From the NCBI GenBank assembly GCA_910576925.1, contig CAJTKB010000032.1, forward strand, positions 1 through 17,547: 17,547 nucleotides of DNA, written 5' to 3'. Shown here piece by piece: positions 7,953-15,342 of this stretch. A program made the position numbers and the translations under genes. Source of the DNA: an uncultured Bacilli bacterium. GTDB lineage: Bacteria; Bacillota_I; Bacilli_A; RF39; UBA660. The notes beneath the pieces are model-generated. The model searched no databases and was not told the origin of the DNA. It was given only the letters and a program-made list of their open reading frames with translations. The stretch's first letter is position 1. Each line of letters starts with the position of its first letter.

Positions 7953-8046
7953 TGGCGGAGGAAAAGGGATTCGAACCCCTGCGCCGATTGCTCGACCTCC
8001 TGGTTTTCAAGACCAGTCCCTTCAACCAGACTTGGGTATTCCTCCG
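7953..8046 (-). tRNA. tRNA-Ser (TGA)
   Basis: 94 nt class II tRNA with a long variable arm and encoded CCA. The acceptor is CGGAGGA/TCCTCCG and the anticodon loop CTTGAAA contains TGA. It is first in the operon, about 20 nt after the promoter -10 box. Confidence 0.95.
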
Positions 8047-8070
8047 TGTTTTTTCCCAAGTAACAAAATA

Positions 8071-8100
8071 ATTATAGCATATTACTTTCATTTGTGTCAA
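8071..8100 (-). promoter_or_regulatory. Strong sigma-A promoter of the tRNA operon
   Basis: Minus strand: perfect -35 TTGACA (8095-8100), 18-nt spacer, extended TGC and perfect -10 TATAAT (8071-8076). It is the best promoter in the window, as expected for stable RNA. Confidence 0.93.
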
Positions 8101-8178
8101 CAACATTTTCCTTTTATTTTTGGATATGCTTTACCTTACTATCATTTAATTATATTAAATATAATTTTAAAAATGTAT

Positions 8179-8212
8179 AAAAAAAGTAAACTCTACTTAG
8201 AAATTTACTTTT
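8179..8212 (-). terminator. Intrinsic terminator of the MMPL gene
   Basis: Minus-strand stem AAAAGTAAA/TTTACTTTT around a 13-nt loop, followed by TTTTTTTATAC. It begins 8 nt past the transporter stop codon. Confidence 0.8.
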
Positions 8213-8220
8213 GTTATTGT

Positions 8221-11200
8221 TTAACTCTTCTTTTTTATAACTAACTTATCACACATTGCTAAGACAGCTGGAAGTAATATCAATATCAATAGTGATGAAC
8301 ATAAAGTTCCTTCTGATAGTGTCTTACAAATTTTAGCTGCTATAGCAGAAGCAAAGCACCCTACTATTAATGTTACTATAATAAGAATTGAGGCTGATGT
8401 TAATATAGTATGAATTGATTTATTATAAGAATTTATAATCGAGTCCTTTATATTCATTGTCTTTCTATGTTCTAAATAATATGATGTATATAAAATTGCA
8501 TAATCAATAGTAGCTCCCATTAAAATACTTTGAACAATTAATAATGCTATAAAGTATACTGTTCCACCAGTAAATGATAATATGCCCATAGTCATATATA
8601 CTGAACATTGTATCAATAAGACTAGTATTATTGGAATAATTATTGATTTAAAAGTAAAGGCTACTACTATAAATATAGCAAGCATTGTAAGTATAGTAAT
8701 AAAGTCAAGTTCACTATTAAAAGTTTTACTCATTTCATAAGCCATTGGAGAATTACCAATTATATATGTACTATCTAAATTTCTTTTTTCAAAGTCATTT
8801 TTTATATCTTTTATAAAGTCAAAAGTTTTATTAGATTCTAATTCAAGATTAGTATTAAGTACTATTCTTGAATAACCATTTCCTACTAGTAACTCTTTAG
8901 CATTATTTATATCTTTTTCGGCAACTTTAATATTTTTTCTTATATCATTTTCTGTAAAATTATTAAATCTTTTATCATTTAAAATAGTATCATTTAAATA
9001 ATTTACAAATTCCTCAACTGTTAAGGACCATTTATTATTATATTCATTTTCACTACCATAGTAGATATATAATAAGTCTATCATTTTTTCATCTATATCT
9101 TTAGTTAAAGTTGATAATATTCCAAACATCTCATTTTTTGTATATTTGGTATTTTTAATTGAAGCATTCATAATGCCATTTATTGTTTTAATTTTATTAA
9201 GCTTTTCATCATCAAAATTATTTTTATATTCTTCTTTTGTTATAACATCATTTAACAAGAAGTCAACTATTTCTTTTAGAGATATTAAAGTATTATGATT
9301 TTGGTAATTATATAATGAATATATCAAATTTAAGCTTGAAGTATCAATATTAAGTAGTTTCGATAGTTCATTTGTATTATAATATGTATTATTTACAGTA
9401 GAATTCATTATATTACTTAGAAGTGTTAAATCCTTTATAGTTTTATTTGTTAGACTTCTTGATAAAATTTCATCATTTTTATGATTTAATATGAAATTTA
9501 CAAACTCAATTGGTGTTAACCTTAAAGAATTAGTGGTTGATATGTAAAGAGAATAAATGCTTTTTGTTATTGTCATCTCAATACCAGTTATACTAGCTAA
9601 TTCTTGATATGTATATGATGTATTATTAATAGAACTTGACATAATGGTTGAAAGTAATGCTAATTTTTTAATAGTTATATCATCTATACTAATATTATCT
9701 TTATTAATTAAAATAAGATTTGTAAAATTATTAGGCGTCATGGTCCAAGTAGTTGTATTATTATTTGCTAAATCAATTAAGGCATATAAATTATAAATTA
9801 ATTTTGGATCTATATTTAATATAGTTGCTACTTCACTTGCTGTATAATTATTTGGATCATTCATTAACTGTGGAGAACTGGCAAGCAATACTATGGATGT
9901 TACATCAATATCTTTCAAATAGTTAGTACTACTTTTTAGATAATCTACTGTGGTTATAAATGTTTTAAGATTCATTTTAGTGTTATTATCTGTAGTTTTA
10001 TATTGTAAATATAATAACTGTTTTACCATATTTTCATCCATATTAAATATAGTAGCAAGTTCTTTTGAATTCATTTCTTTCATTATTAATGTTTTATCAC
10101 TAAAGTTTTTTAAAGTATTTAGATTTTGTTTAGTGTTATCATCAAATTTATTTTTGTATTCATCATTTGTTAAAACATTATTTATTACAAAATTTACAAA
10201 AGTATTAATAGTCATTCTTTCTTCTATTTCATTTTGTGTTAAGTAATATAAATATAAGTCTTTTGAAGTTTTAGAATCTAGATTAAATAATTTCGATATT
10301 GATATGCTATCCATTTTAGTACTAATTGTATTTATATTAGTAAAACTCGTTAGTATATTTAAACTATTTTTGGTATTATTATCTATATTTTTAGAGTACT
10401 TTTCGTTTTTTATTACATAATTATTCATAAAGTTAGAAAACTCCATTAAACTCATTTTATTAGTAATATTTTTAGAACCATAGTATATTAAAATATCATT
10501 TATATTATTAGTATCAATTTCTAAAATGCTCGCTATTTCAGATGAATTTCTTTTTTTATTTATAGATTCTATATTGGCAAAATTTCCTAATTTATCTATA
10601 TTCTTTTTGATATTATCATCAAGTTTGGAGTTCATATCATCATTTGTAGTAACTTCATTTTGAATAAATTCTATGAATTCTTGAAATGTCATTTTATTTT
10701 TTTCTTCTCTATTATAATAATTATAAAACAATATTTTTAATAGATAATCATCAACTTCTATAGTGCTTCCTAGATCATTAAGTCTTTTATTAAGTTCATT
10801 ATATTTTAGTTTTTCATTTATTGTATTTGAGTAGCATAATGCTTTATCTATGCCCTCTTTTTTTTCTAATTCTTTGCAGTATTTAGCAAGTTTTTTCTCA
10901 TCCTTATTTTTATATATTATGGCCATTTGATTGTTAGTATTAAAGATATCTTTTATTTTATTTCCTTCATTTTCAGTATATAAAATTTTCAAATTACCTT
11001 TAGTTAAAAAGCTAAAAATAAAAGCTCCTATAAATAAAAATATAGATATTTTTCTTAGCTTATAACTAAATTTTCCTAATTTATCAAGTCTAATATTAGG
11101 ACTTTTCTTTTGTGTTTTAATGATTAGTTTATCAAATATTAGAATAAGTGCAGGAAGACAAGTGAAAATACTTATTAAACTTAATAAAACACCTTTAGCT

Positions 11201-12057
11201 AAAACAAAACCTAAATCACGACCAATAGTAAAACTCATAAATACCAAAGCAAGAAGACCAACAATTGTTGTTATAGAACTACTTGATATTGATGAAAATG
11301 ATTTATTCAAAGCCTTTTTCATAGCTTTTACCTTATCTTTTTCTTCTTTCTTTTCTTGTGAGTAACGATTCATTAGCATAATTGAGTAGTCCATTGATAA
11401 GGCCATTTGTAATATAGCTGAGATTGAAGAAGTTATATTAGAAACATTATCAAATATAATATTTGTTCCATTATTCAATAATACTGCTATTAATATTACA
11501 GTTAGGAATAGGAATGGTTCTATATAAGATGAACACATTATAATAAGTATTACTAATGCACAAGTAACTGCAAGAATAACTATCCAAGTTGGTAATACAT
11601 CTTCGTTATTTGAAGCAATATCTCCACTTGTATATATTTCATAATCTTCATATTTTTCTAGTACTTTGTTAAATACCCTTTCAGCTAATTTAGAGTCTGA
11701 TGTATCTGCTACATTTATAATATATAAAGTATAATTATTCTTATTATAATCATCTGTTTTTTCATAATTAATAGAATCTATTCCTTTAATATTTGATAAC
11801 TCTTCAAAAATTTTTTCTTTATCATTATCATTTAAGTCTTTAAACATTAAATTAAAAGAGCTTGTTTTTAATTCTTTTAATTTCGTTTCCATTAAATCCA
11901 TTCCAATTCTTGTTTCTGAATCACTTGGTAAGTATTTTGCAATATCATAATTAATATTTACCTTTGTTGATAAGAAAAGTGATATAATTGAAAGTATAAT
12001 AAAAGATATTAAAACAATATTTCTTTTATCAATAATAAAATCTGTTATTTTTTTCAT
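8221..12057 (-). CDS. MMPL/RND-family transporter with repeat-bearing loop
   Basis: 1278-aa integral membrane protein of the RND/MMPL superfamily, probably a proton-driven exporter of lipids or hydrophobic compounds. TM1 is at ~13-30. A first extracytoplasmic domain (~31-155) is followed by a block of TM segments at ~157-310, with the signature ALSMDYSIMLMNRY (219-232). A TM is at ~336-353, then a very long extracytoplasmic region (~355-1115), then a second TM block (~1118-1272) with GATIDYAILYTSYY (1181-1194). The two halves show the usual RND duplication. Family members commonly have 700-1100 aa. The excess is an eight-fold helical repeat at residues ~419-1027 (annotated separately). The ATG is preceded by AGGGGG at 12065-12070, 7 nt away. 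A TetR gene is divergent on the right, so repression by that regulator with release by an export substrate is likely. The substrate is unknown. Confidence 0.93.
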   Translation of the reverse strand: MKKITDFIIDKRNIVLISFIILSIISLFLSTKVNINYDIAKYLPSDSETRIGMDLMETKLKELKTSSFNLMFKDLNDNDKEKIFEELSNIKGIDSINYEKTDDYNKNNYTLYIINVADTSDSKLAERVFNKVLEKYEDYEIYTSGDIASNNEDVLPTWIVILAVTCALVILIIMCSSYIEPFLFLTVILIAVLLNNGTNIIFDNVSNITSSISAILQMALSMDYSIMLMNRYSQEKKEEKDKVKAMKKALNKSFSSISSSSITTIVGLLALVFMSFTIGRDLGFVLAKGVLLSLISIFTCLPALILIFDKLIIKTQKKSPNIRLDKLGKFSYKLRKISIFLFIGAFIFSFLTKGNLKILYTENEGNKIKDIFNTNNQMAIIYKNKDEKKLAKYCKELEKKEGIDKALCYSNTINEKLKYNELNKRLNDLGSTIEVDDYLLKILFYNYYNREEKNKMTFQEFIEFIQNEVTTNDDMNSKLDDNIKKNIDKLGNFANIESINKKRNSSEIASILEIDTNNINDILIYYGSKNITNKMSLMEFSNFMNNYVIKNEKYSKNIDNNTKNSLNILTSFTNINTISTKMDSISISKLFNLDSKTSKDLYLYYLTQNEIEERMTINTFVNFVINNVLTNDEYKNKFDDNTKQNLNTLKNFSDKTLIMKEMNSKELATIFNMDENMVKQLLYLQYKTTDNNTKMNLKTFITTVDYLKSSTNYLKDIDVTSIVLLASSPQLMNDPNNYTASEVATILNIDPKLIYNLYALIDLANNNTTTWTMTPNNFTNLILINKDNISIDDITIKKLALLSTIMSSSINNTSYTYQELASITGIEMTITKSIYSLYISTTNSLRLTPIEFVNFILNHKNDEILSRSLTNKTIKDLTLLSNIMNSTVNNTYYNTNELSKLLNIDTSSLNLIYSLYNYQNHNTLISLKEIVDFLLNDVITKEEYKNNFDDEKLNKIKTINGIMNASIKNTKYTKNEMFGILSTLTKDIDEKMIDLLYIYYGSENEYNNKWSLTVEEFVNYLNDTILNDKRFNNFTENDIRKNIKVAEKDINNAKELLVGNGYSRIVLNTNLELESNKTFDFIKDIKNDFEKRNLDSTYIIGNSPMAYEMSKTFNSELDFITILTMLAIFIVVAFTFKSIIIPIILVLLIQCSVYMTMGILSFTGGTVYFIALLIVQSILMGATIDYAILYTSYYLEHRKTMNIKDSIINSYNKSIHTILTSASILIIVTLIVGCFASAIAAKICKTLSEGTLCSSLLILILLPAVLAMCDKLVIKKKS
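8977..10803 (-). repeat. Eight ~79-aa repeats inside the MMPL loop
   Basis: Residues ~419-1027 of the transporter consist of eight diverged copies with a period near 79 aa. Each has a segment like S-x-E-I-A-x-I-L-x-I-D...I-Y-x-L-Y (for example near 506, 587, 664, 740, 819, 896) followed by a segment like M-T-x-x-E-F-x-N-F-I-x-N-x-V at about 455, 534, 614, 694, 772, 846, 925 and 1009. The copies are divergent at DNA level, so this is an old protein repeat and not a recent tandem duplication. The pattern of short helices suggests an elongated helical stalk outside the membrane. Confidence 0.8.
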
Positions 12058-12096
12058 ATTTCATCCCCCTATAATTTTATTTCACAAACATCATCG

Positions 12097-12124
12097 ATTA
12101 TAACAAATATTATTTTTTTTTGAA
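12097..12124 (-). promoter_or_regulatory. Putative promoter of the MMPL gene
   Basis: Minus strand: TTCAAA (12119-12124), 16-nt spacer and perfect TATAAT (12097-12102), giving a leader of about 30 nt before the AGGGGG ribosome binding site. The -35 box matches 4 of 6. Confidence 0.55.
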
Positions 12125-12128
12125 TAAC

Positions 12129-12183
12129 AAACGTTTAAATATTGTATAAATTTTGACATAATTTGCTTGTTTGTATAAATTTT
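12129..12183. promoter_or_regulatory. Candidate TetR operator region
   Basis: The divergent intergenic region contains the 13-bp direct repeat TTGTATAAATTTT at 12142-12154 and again at 12171-12183 (29-bp period), and the palindrome AAACGTTT at 12129-12136. Such elements between a TetR gene and its target are likely binding sites. No single long palindrome is seen, so which one is the operator is open. Confidence 0.4.
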
Positions 12184-12194
12184 ATATAGATATG

Positions 12195-12223
12195 TTAACC
12201 ATTTTTTTATTTTTTGATATAAT
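12195..12223 (+). promoter_or_regulatory. Putative promoter of the TetR gene
   Basis: TTAACC (12195-12200), 17-nt spacer, perfect TATAAT (12218-12223). The predicted transcript start (~12230) is only about 10 nt before the ATG at 12241, so the leader would be very short. Confidence 0.55.
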
Positions 12224-12240
12224 TTCTTTGGTGATTGATT

Positions 12241-12789
12241 ATGAAAGTAAAAGGTATTAATGCTTCTTCAAGAAAAACTAAAGAGTTAATAAAGAAAGCT
12301 TTTGCAGAAGAAATAGAAGAAAAGAGTGAACTTAAACGAGTTACTATTACTACTCTTGTTCAGAAAGCTGGTATTACAAGAGGTGCTTTTTACTCGCATT
12401 ATGATAATATTTATGATGTAGCAAAAGATATTCAAAATGAAACTATAGATGTACTTTTTTCTAATATGAAAAATTTAACATCTATAAACGATGTTAATGA
12501 ATATTTTGATAATGTTATGAATTATTTTAAGAATAACAGAGAAATTTACTTTATGCTTTTAAAAAGTGATGATGTTCTTATGTTCACAGAACGTATAACA
12601 AGACTTATGCAAAAAAACATTTATGATTATTTAGATAATGAACATATAGAAAATTTAGCTCTTAATATTACATTTTTTATAGATGGTTGTATTAATCTTG
12701 TAATAAGATATTTCAGAAAACAGATAGATGTTAGTTTAGATGATATTTGTGAATATATGAAAAAAACTTTTATTAAGGTTTTCTCATAA
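12241..12789 (+). CDS. TetR/AcrR-family transcriptional regulator
   Basis: 182-aa one-component regulator. The N-terminal TetR DNA-binding domain covers about 10-60: KTKELIKKAFAEEIEE, then the HTH ITTLVQKAGITRGAFYSHY (about 36-54), with the F-Y-x-H-Y-x-N signature of the family. The remaining all-helical part (about 65-182) would bind ligand and dimerise and is not assignable to a ligand. An upstream in-frame TTG at 12235 exists, but the ATG at 12241 has a GGTG ribosome-binding element 7 nt away and begins the protein naturally (MKVKGINAS). It is transcribed away from the MMPL transporter and is the likely repressor of that gene and of itself. Confidence 0.92.
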   Translation: MKVKGINASSRKTKELIKKAFAEEIEEKSELKRVTITTLVQKAGITRGAFYSHYDNIYDVAKDIQNETIDVLFSNMKNLTSINDVNEYFDNVMNYFKNNREIYFMLLKSDDVLMFTERITRLMQKNIYDYLDNEHIENLALNITFFIDGCINLVIRYFRKQIDVSLDDICEYMKKTFIKVFS

Positions 12790-13071
12790 ACTATTTATAT
12801 GATACAAATACTTTTGTATAAAAAGATTCAATAGCTAAAATTAATGTAATCATTAAATGGAGATTGTATTGTTTATAAATTTCAAAAAGTTTATTTAGTT
12901 TTCTTGTGATAACTAATATTTTTTATTTTATTATTTTTTTAGGTTCACATTTTATCTTTTTTACACATATTTTAAATTCTTCTGAATTATAAAAGCTATA
13001 TTAATAAACCGAACCTTTAAGGGATTTAGATAAAGTCCTTATGGTCCCCTAGAGAAATTTTTGTAAAAGAA
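12790..13071. other. Gene-free spacer with an unassigned structured patch
   Basis: No coding potential on either strand. A 7-bp hairpin ATACAAA/TTTGTAT (12802-12819) follows the TetR gene but lacks a T tract. At 13011-13060 there is a patch clearly richer in G+C than its surroundings. In it AAGGGATTT (13019-13027) can pair with AAAGTCCTT (13032-13040), while the same GGGA can instead pair with TCCC (13045-13048). No known riboswitch or RNA family is recognised. Confidence 0.4.
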
Positions 13072-13101
13072 ATAGTCAGTATTAATTTATTAACTGACTA
13101 T
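13072..13101 (-). terminator. Intrinsic terminator of the 666-aa gene
   Basis: Perfect 9-bp inverted repeat ATAGTCAGT (13072-13080) / ACTGACTAT (13093-13101). Read on the minus strand it is followed by TTCTTTTAC and lies 26 nt past the stop codon. Confidence 0.7.
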
Positions 13102-13127
13102 ACATTTAAATAATATTTATATAATTT

Positions 13128-15128
13128 TTAACTTATATTTCTATTTGTTAAAACTAGCTCTTTATAAGTTGCTCCACTCATAGTAGATGTTGTTCCATTA
13201 TCATTAACTTTATATGCAATAGATATTGAATAATCTGGATAATTGCTCAAAATATCTTGAATTTTCTCATCATCTATTCCTAATTCTTCTTTATGAGATA
13301 ATATGTATTCTATGTCTTCTTTATCTTTTTCTAATCTGAAAGAAAATTGCTCATCGACTGCACTTTTTTTACTAACTAATGTATATTCTAATGGAAAAAC
13401 TTTAAATACAGAATCATATAATTCAACATTTCTAACAAAATCATCAATATCTGTATTATTTAATATTCTTACCCCAAGCAAAAATCTATGCATCTCATTT
13501 ATATTAAAACTTTTAGCTATAATATTATTTTCATATTGATATATTGGAAATACTGATATATTTATTCCAAATAATTTAGCCTTAAACCCAAAGTCTTGTA
13601 TTTTATTATAATAAGATCTAGTTCTACTAAAAAATTCTTCTAATGGGTCATAAACATTACCATCTTGGTCAACATTTATCGTATCTTCATCTTGAAGAAT
13701 TGTCATTCTATTAAGCATTAAACCTAAAAATTCATTGGTTTGTTCATTTTTATCAACCAATTCTGTTGATTTCTTTTGAATTCTTGAAGTTAAATGACAA
13801 AATTGTGCAAGTGGTTTTGAATCACATATCATTTCAAAACTATCTTGTTCGGCTAATTCTTCTCTCAATTTTTCCATTTGGGGCACAGGAACAAAAATGT
13901 CTATGTCTCCAAAGTTTCTACTTTCGTTTGCATTATTTAAAATATATGGTATAGTTCCTCCATAAAAACACATTTCCTCGACTACACTAGGATCTAATGT
14001 TTTTAGTTTTTGATAAAATTCTTTTATTTGAAGTAAAGTATATCTTTCTTTTTTTAAATTTTTACTTTCATGATAATTATGAACAAAGTAACCATTAACT
14101 CCTGGAAAATATGATGGATTATTTTTTTGGGGTTCATATAATTCTTGCAATTTAATTCTTTTTTCTTCCATTTTTTCTTCCCATATTGCGAGCTGTCTTT
14201 CCTCGTATTTTATATAATCATTAATTATTTTTTTATGACATTCATACGCCTCATTAATTGACATTCTATTAGCAAATTTTAAAATCAACTCTTCTGTATC
14301 TCGAAAAGAAGTATCAGAATAACTAGTGTTTGTAGAAGCATATTTTAGAAATCCTTCCTTATCATAAGTAAAATCAATACTATATGGTATTTCAATTCCA
14401 ATTTTCTTTTCTAATTCATCTTTAGTTTTTACTCGTATAGCATCTTTCATTTTGAAATAGTGATATTCATGCAAATCATAACTTGGATTATCTTTCCACA
14501 TAGAAGCAGTACTAGGTTCCTGGGCATAGATTGCATTACTAAAATCTGCATCAAATAACTCTTGTTTTTCTTTACCAGAAATAACTTCGGTTTTTGCAAA
14601 AAGTTTCATCCACTTCATATTATAAAATAAAGAAATAACAGCTGGGTCACTAAAATCTATTTTTTCGCCTTTTTTAAAATAAATATGGGCATCAAGTTTT
14701 TTATAGGGATATCCTTCAGTTAATTCAATAAGTTTATTACTATTCGTTTTATCTTGTATATCTTTTTTTTGAGCATTTGTAATAGCATATATCCCATTAT
14801 CATCTATGTGTTCAAATAACCAATCATTAAGATAAAAATAATCTCCTGGCCATAAATATAATTTATAAGTTCTATCTTTAGAAACAATTATATTTTTATA
14901 AATTTTATGATATAAAACATCATTCTCATCACAATCATCATTTTTTTCGTATATTAACCCATTATCATAATTAAAAACCTGTTTAAATTGTCGCCCTGTG
15001 ATGTTTTCTATTAACCATTCTTTTCTATATCTTAAAATATCACCTTTTTTATATTTAACACCATCTTTATCTTCATAATCATCAATAAATTTTAAATAAA
15101 CATAATCTTCTCTTTTAAACTCTTTCAT
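13128..15128 (-). CDS. Large protein with nucleotidyltransferase-fold core
   Basis: 666-aa soluble protein. Residues 1-~300 match nothing I recognise: a charged, Tyr-rich start (KREDYVYLKFIDDYED) and possible beta barrels. Residues ~300-335 are a charged helix (KYEERQLAIWEEKMEEKR). Residues ~385-615 look like a minimal nucleotidyltransferase: FYGGTIPYIL (GG at 390-391), R404, then GDIDIFV with the metal-binding pair D408/D410, and near the end RLEKDKEDIEYIL (599-611), the R-x-K-D-x-x-D-I signature frequent in AbiEii/MNT-type enzymes. The usual third acidic residue is not evident (INISVFPIY at about 522-530 has none). A good ribosome binding site GAGGTG precedes the ATG. The gene lies downstream of the HTH-array gene and ends at a terminator. 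Function is unknown. A toxin-like NMP-transferase is a guess. Confidence 0.6.
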   Translation of the reverse strand: MKEFKREDYVYLKFIDDYEDKDGVKYKKGDILRYRKEWLIENITGRQFKQVFNYDNGLIYEKNDDCDENDVLYHKIYKNIIVSKDRTYKLYLWPGDYFYLNDWLFEHIDDNGIYAITNAQKKDIQDKTNSNKLIELTEGYPYKKLDAHIYFKKGEKIDFSDPAVISLFYNMKWMKLFAKTEVISGKEKQELFDADFSNAIYAQEPSTASMWKDNPSYDLHEYHYFKMKDAIRVKTKDELEKKIGIEIPYSIDFTYDKEGFLKYASTNTSYSDTSFRDTEELILKFANRMSINEAYECHKKIINDYIKYEERQLAIWEEKMEEKRIKLQELYEPQKNNPSYFPGVNGYFVHNYHESKNLKKERYTLLQIKEFYQKLKTLDPSVVEEMCFYGGTIPYILNNANESRNFGDIDIFVPVPQMEKLREELAEQDSFEMICDSKPLAQFCHLTSRIQKKSTELVDKNEQTNEFLGLMLNRMTILQDEDTINVDQDGNVYDPLEEFFSRTRSYYNKIQDFGFKAKLFGINISVFPIYQYENNIIAKSFNINEMHRFLLGVRILNNTDIDDFVRNVELYDSVFKVFPLEYTLVSKKSAVDEQFSFRLEKDKEDIEYILSHKEELGIDDEKIQDILSNYPDYSISIAYKVNDNGTTSTMSGATYKELVLTNRNIS

Positions 15129-15154
15129 TATAACACCTCATTTGTTAGTTATTT

Positions 15155-15182
15155 ATTATATTACATTTGCCTTAAATTTGAA
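15155..15182 (-). promoter_or_regulatory. Putative promoter of the 666-aa gene
   Basis: Minus strand: TTCAAA (15177-15182), 16-nt spacer, perfect TATAAT (15155-15160). Box sequences and spacing are the same as in the promoter proposed for the MMPL gene. It implies that the 666-aa gene can be expressed independently of the HTH-array gene. Confidence 0.5.
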
Positions 15183-15274
15183 ATGCTTTTAATCATCTTT
15201 CTTTGACTATCTATTGTAAATGGACTTTCATTAGCAACTATGTAATAAATTACTGCTTTTAATTTTTTATTCAT
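15161..15274 (-). CDS. Possible 37-aa ORF or detached gene tail
   Basis: MNKKLKAVIYYIVANES... ending SNLRQM. It is an amphipathic, protein-like frame between the two large genes. The frame stays open upstream of the ATG (KQVGQGEFAERLDN), so it may be the tail of a longer, decayed sequence and not a true small gene. A third frame just upstream (about 15305-15360, KLKERNKRFELYKSLE) also looks coding. Together they would extend the upstream 520-aa protein by about 65 residues if two one-base shifts were undone. AAAGG lies about 9 nt before the ATG. Confidence 0.3.
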   Translation of the reverse strand: MNKKLKAVIYYIVANESPFTIDSQRKMIKSISNLRQM

Positions 15275-15342
15275 ATTATCAAGCCTTTCTGCAAATTCTC
15301 CTTGTCCAACTTGTTTCTAAAGATTTATATAATTCAAATCTT

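Noticed and set aside
9950..10246. 98-aa plus-strand open frame inside the MMPL gene
   Set aside because: It is a shadow of the repeat-coding region on the opposite strand. It has no start signals.
12235..12240. TTG start six bases upstream for the TetR gene
   Set aside because: The ATG at 12241 has better ribosome-binding spacing (GGTG, 7 nt) and the extra residues M-I add nothing typical of the family.
13011..13060. T-box or known riboswitch
   Set aside because: It lacks the T-box core (AGGGTGGNACCGCG) and the consensus of the preQ1, fluoride, TPP or purine classes.
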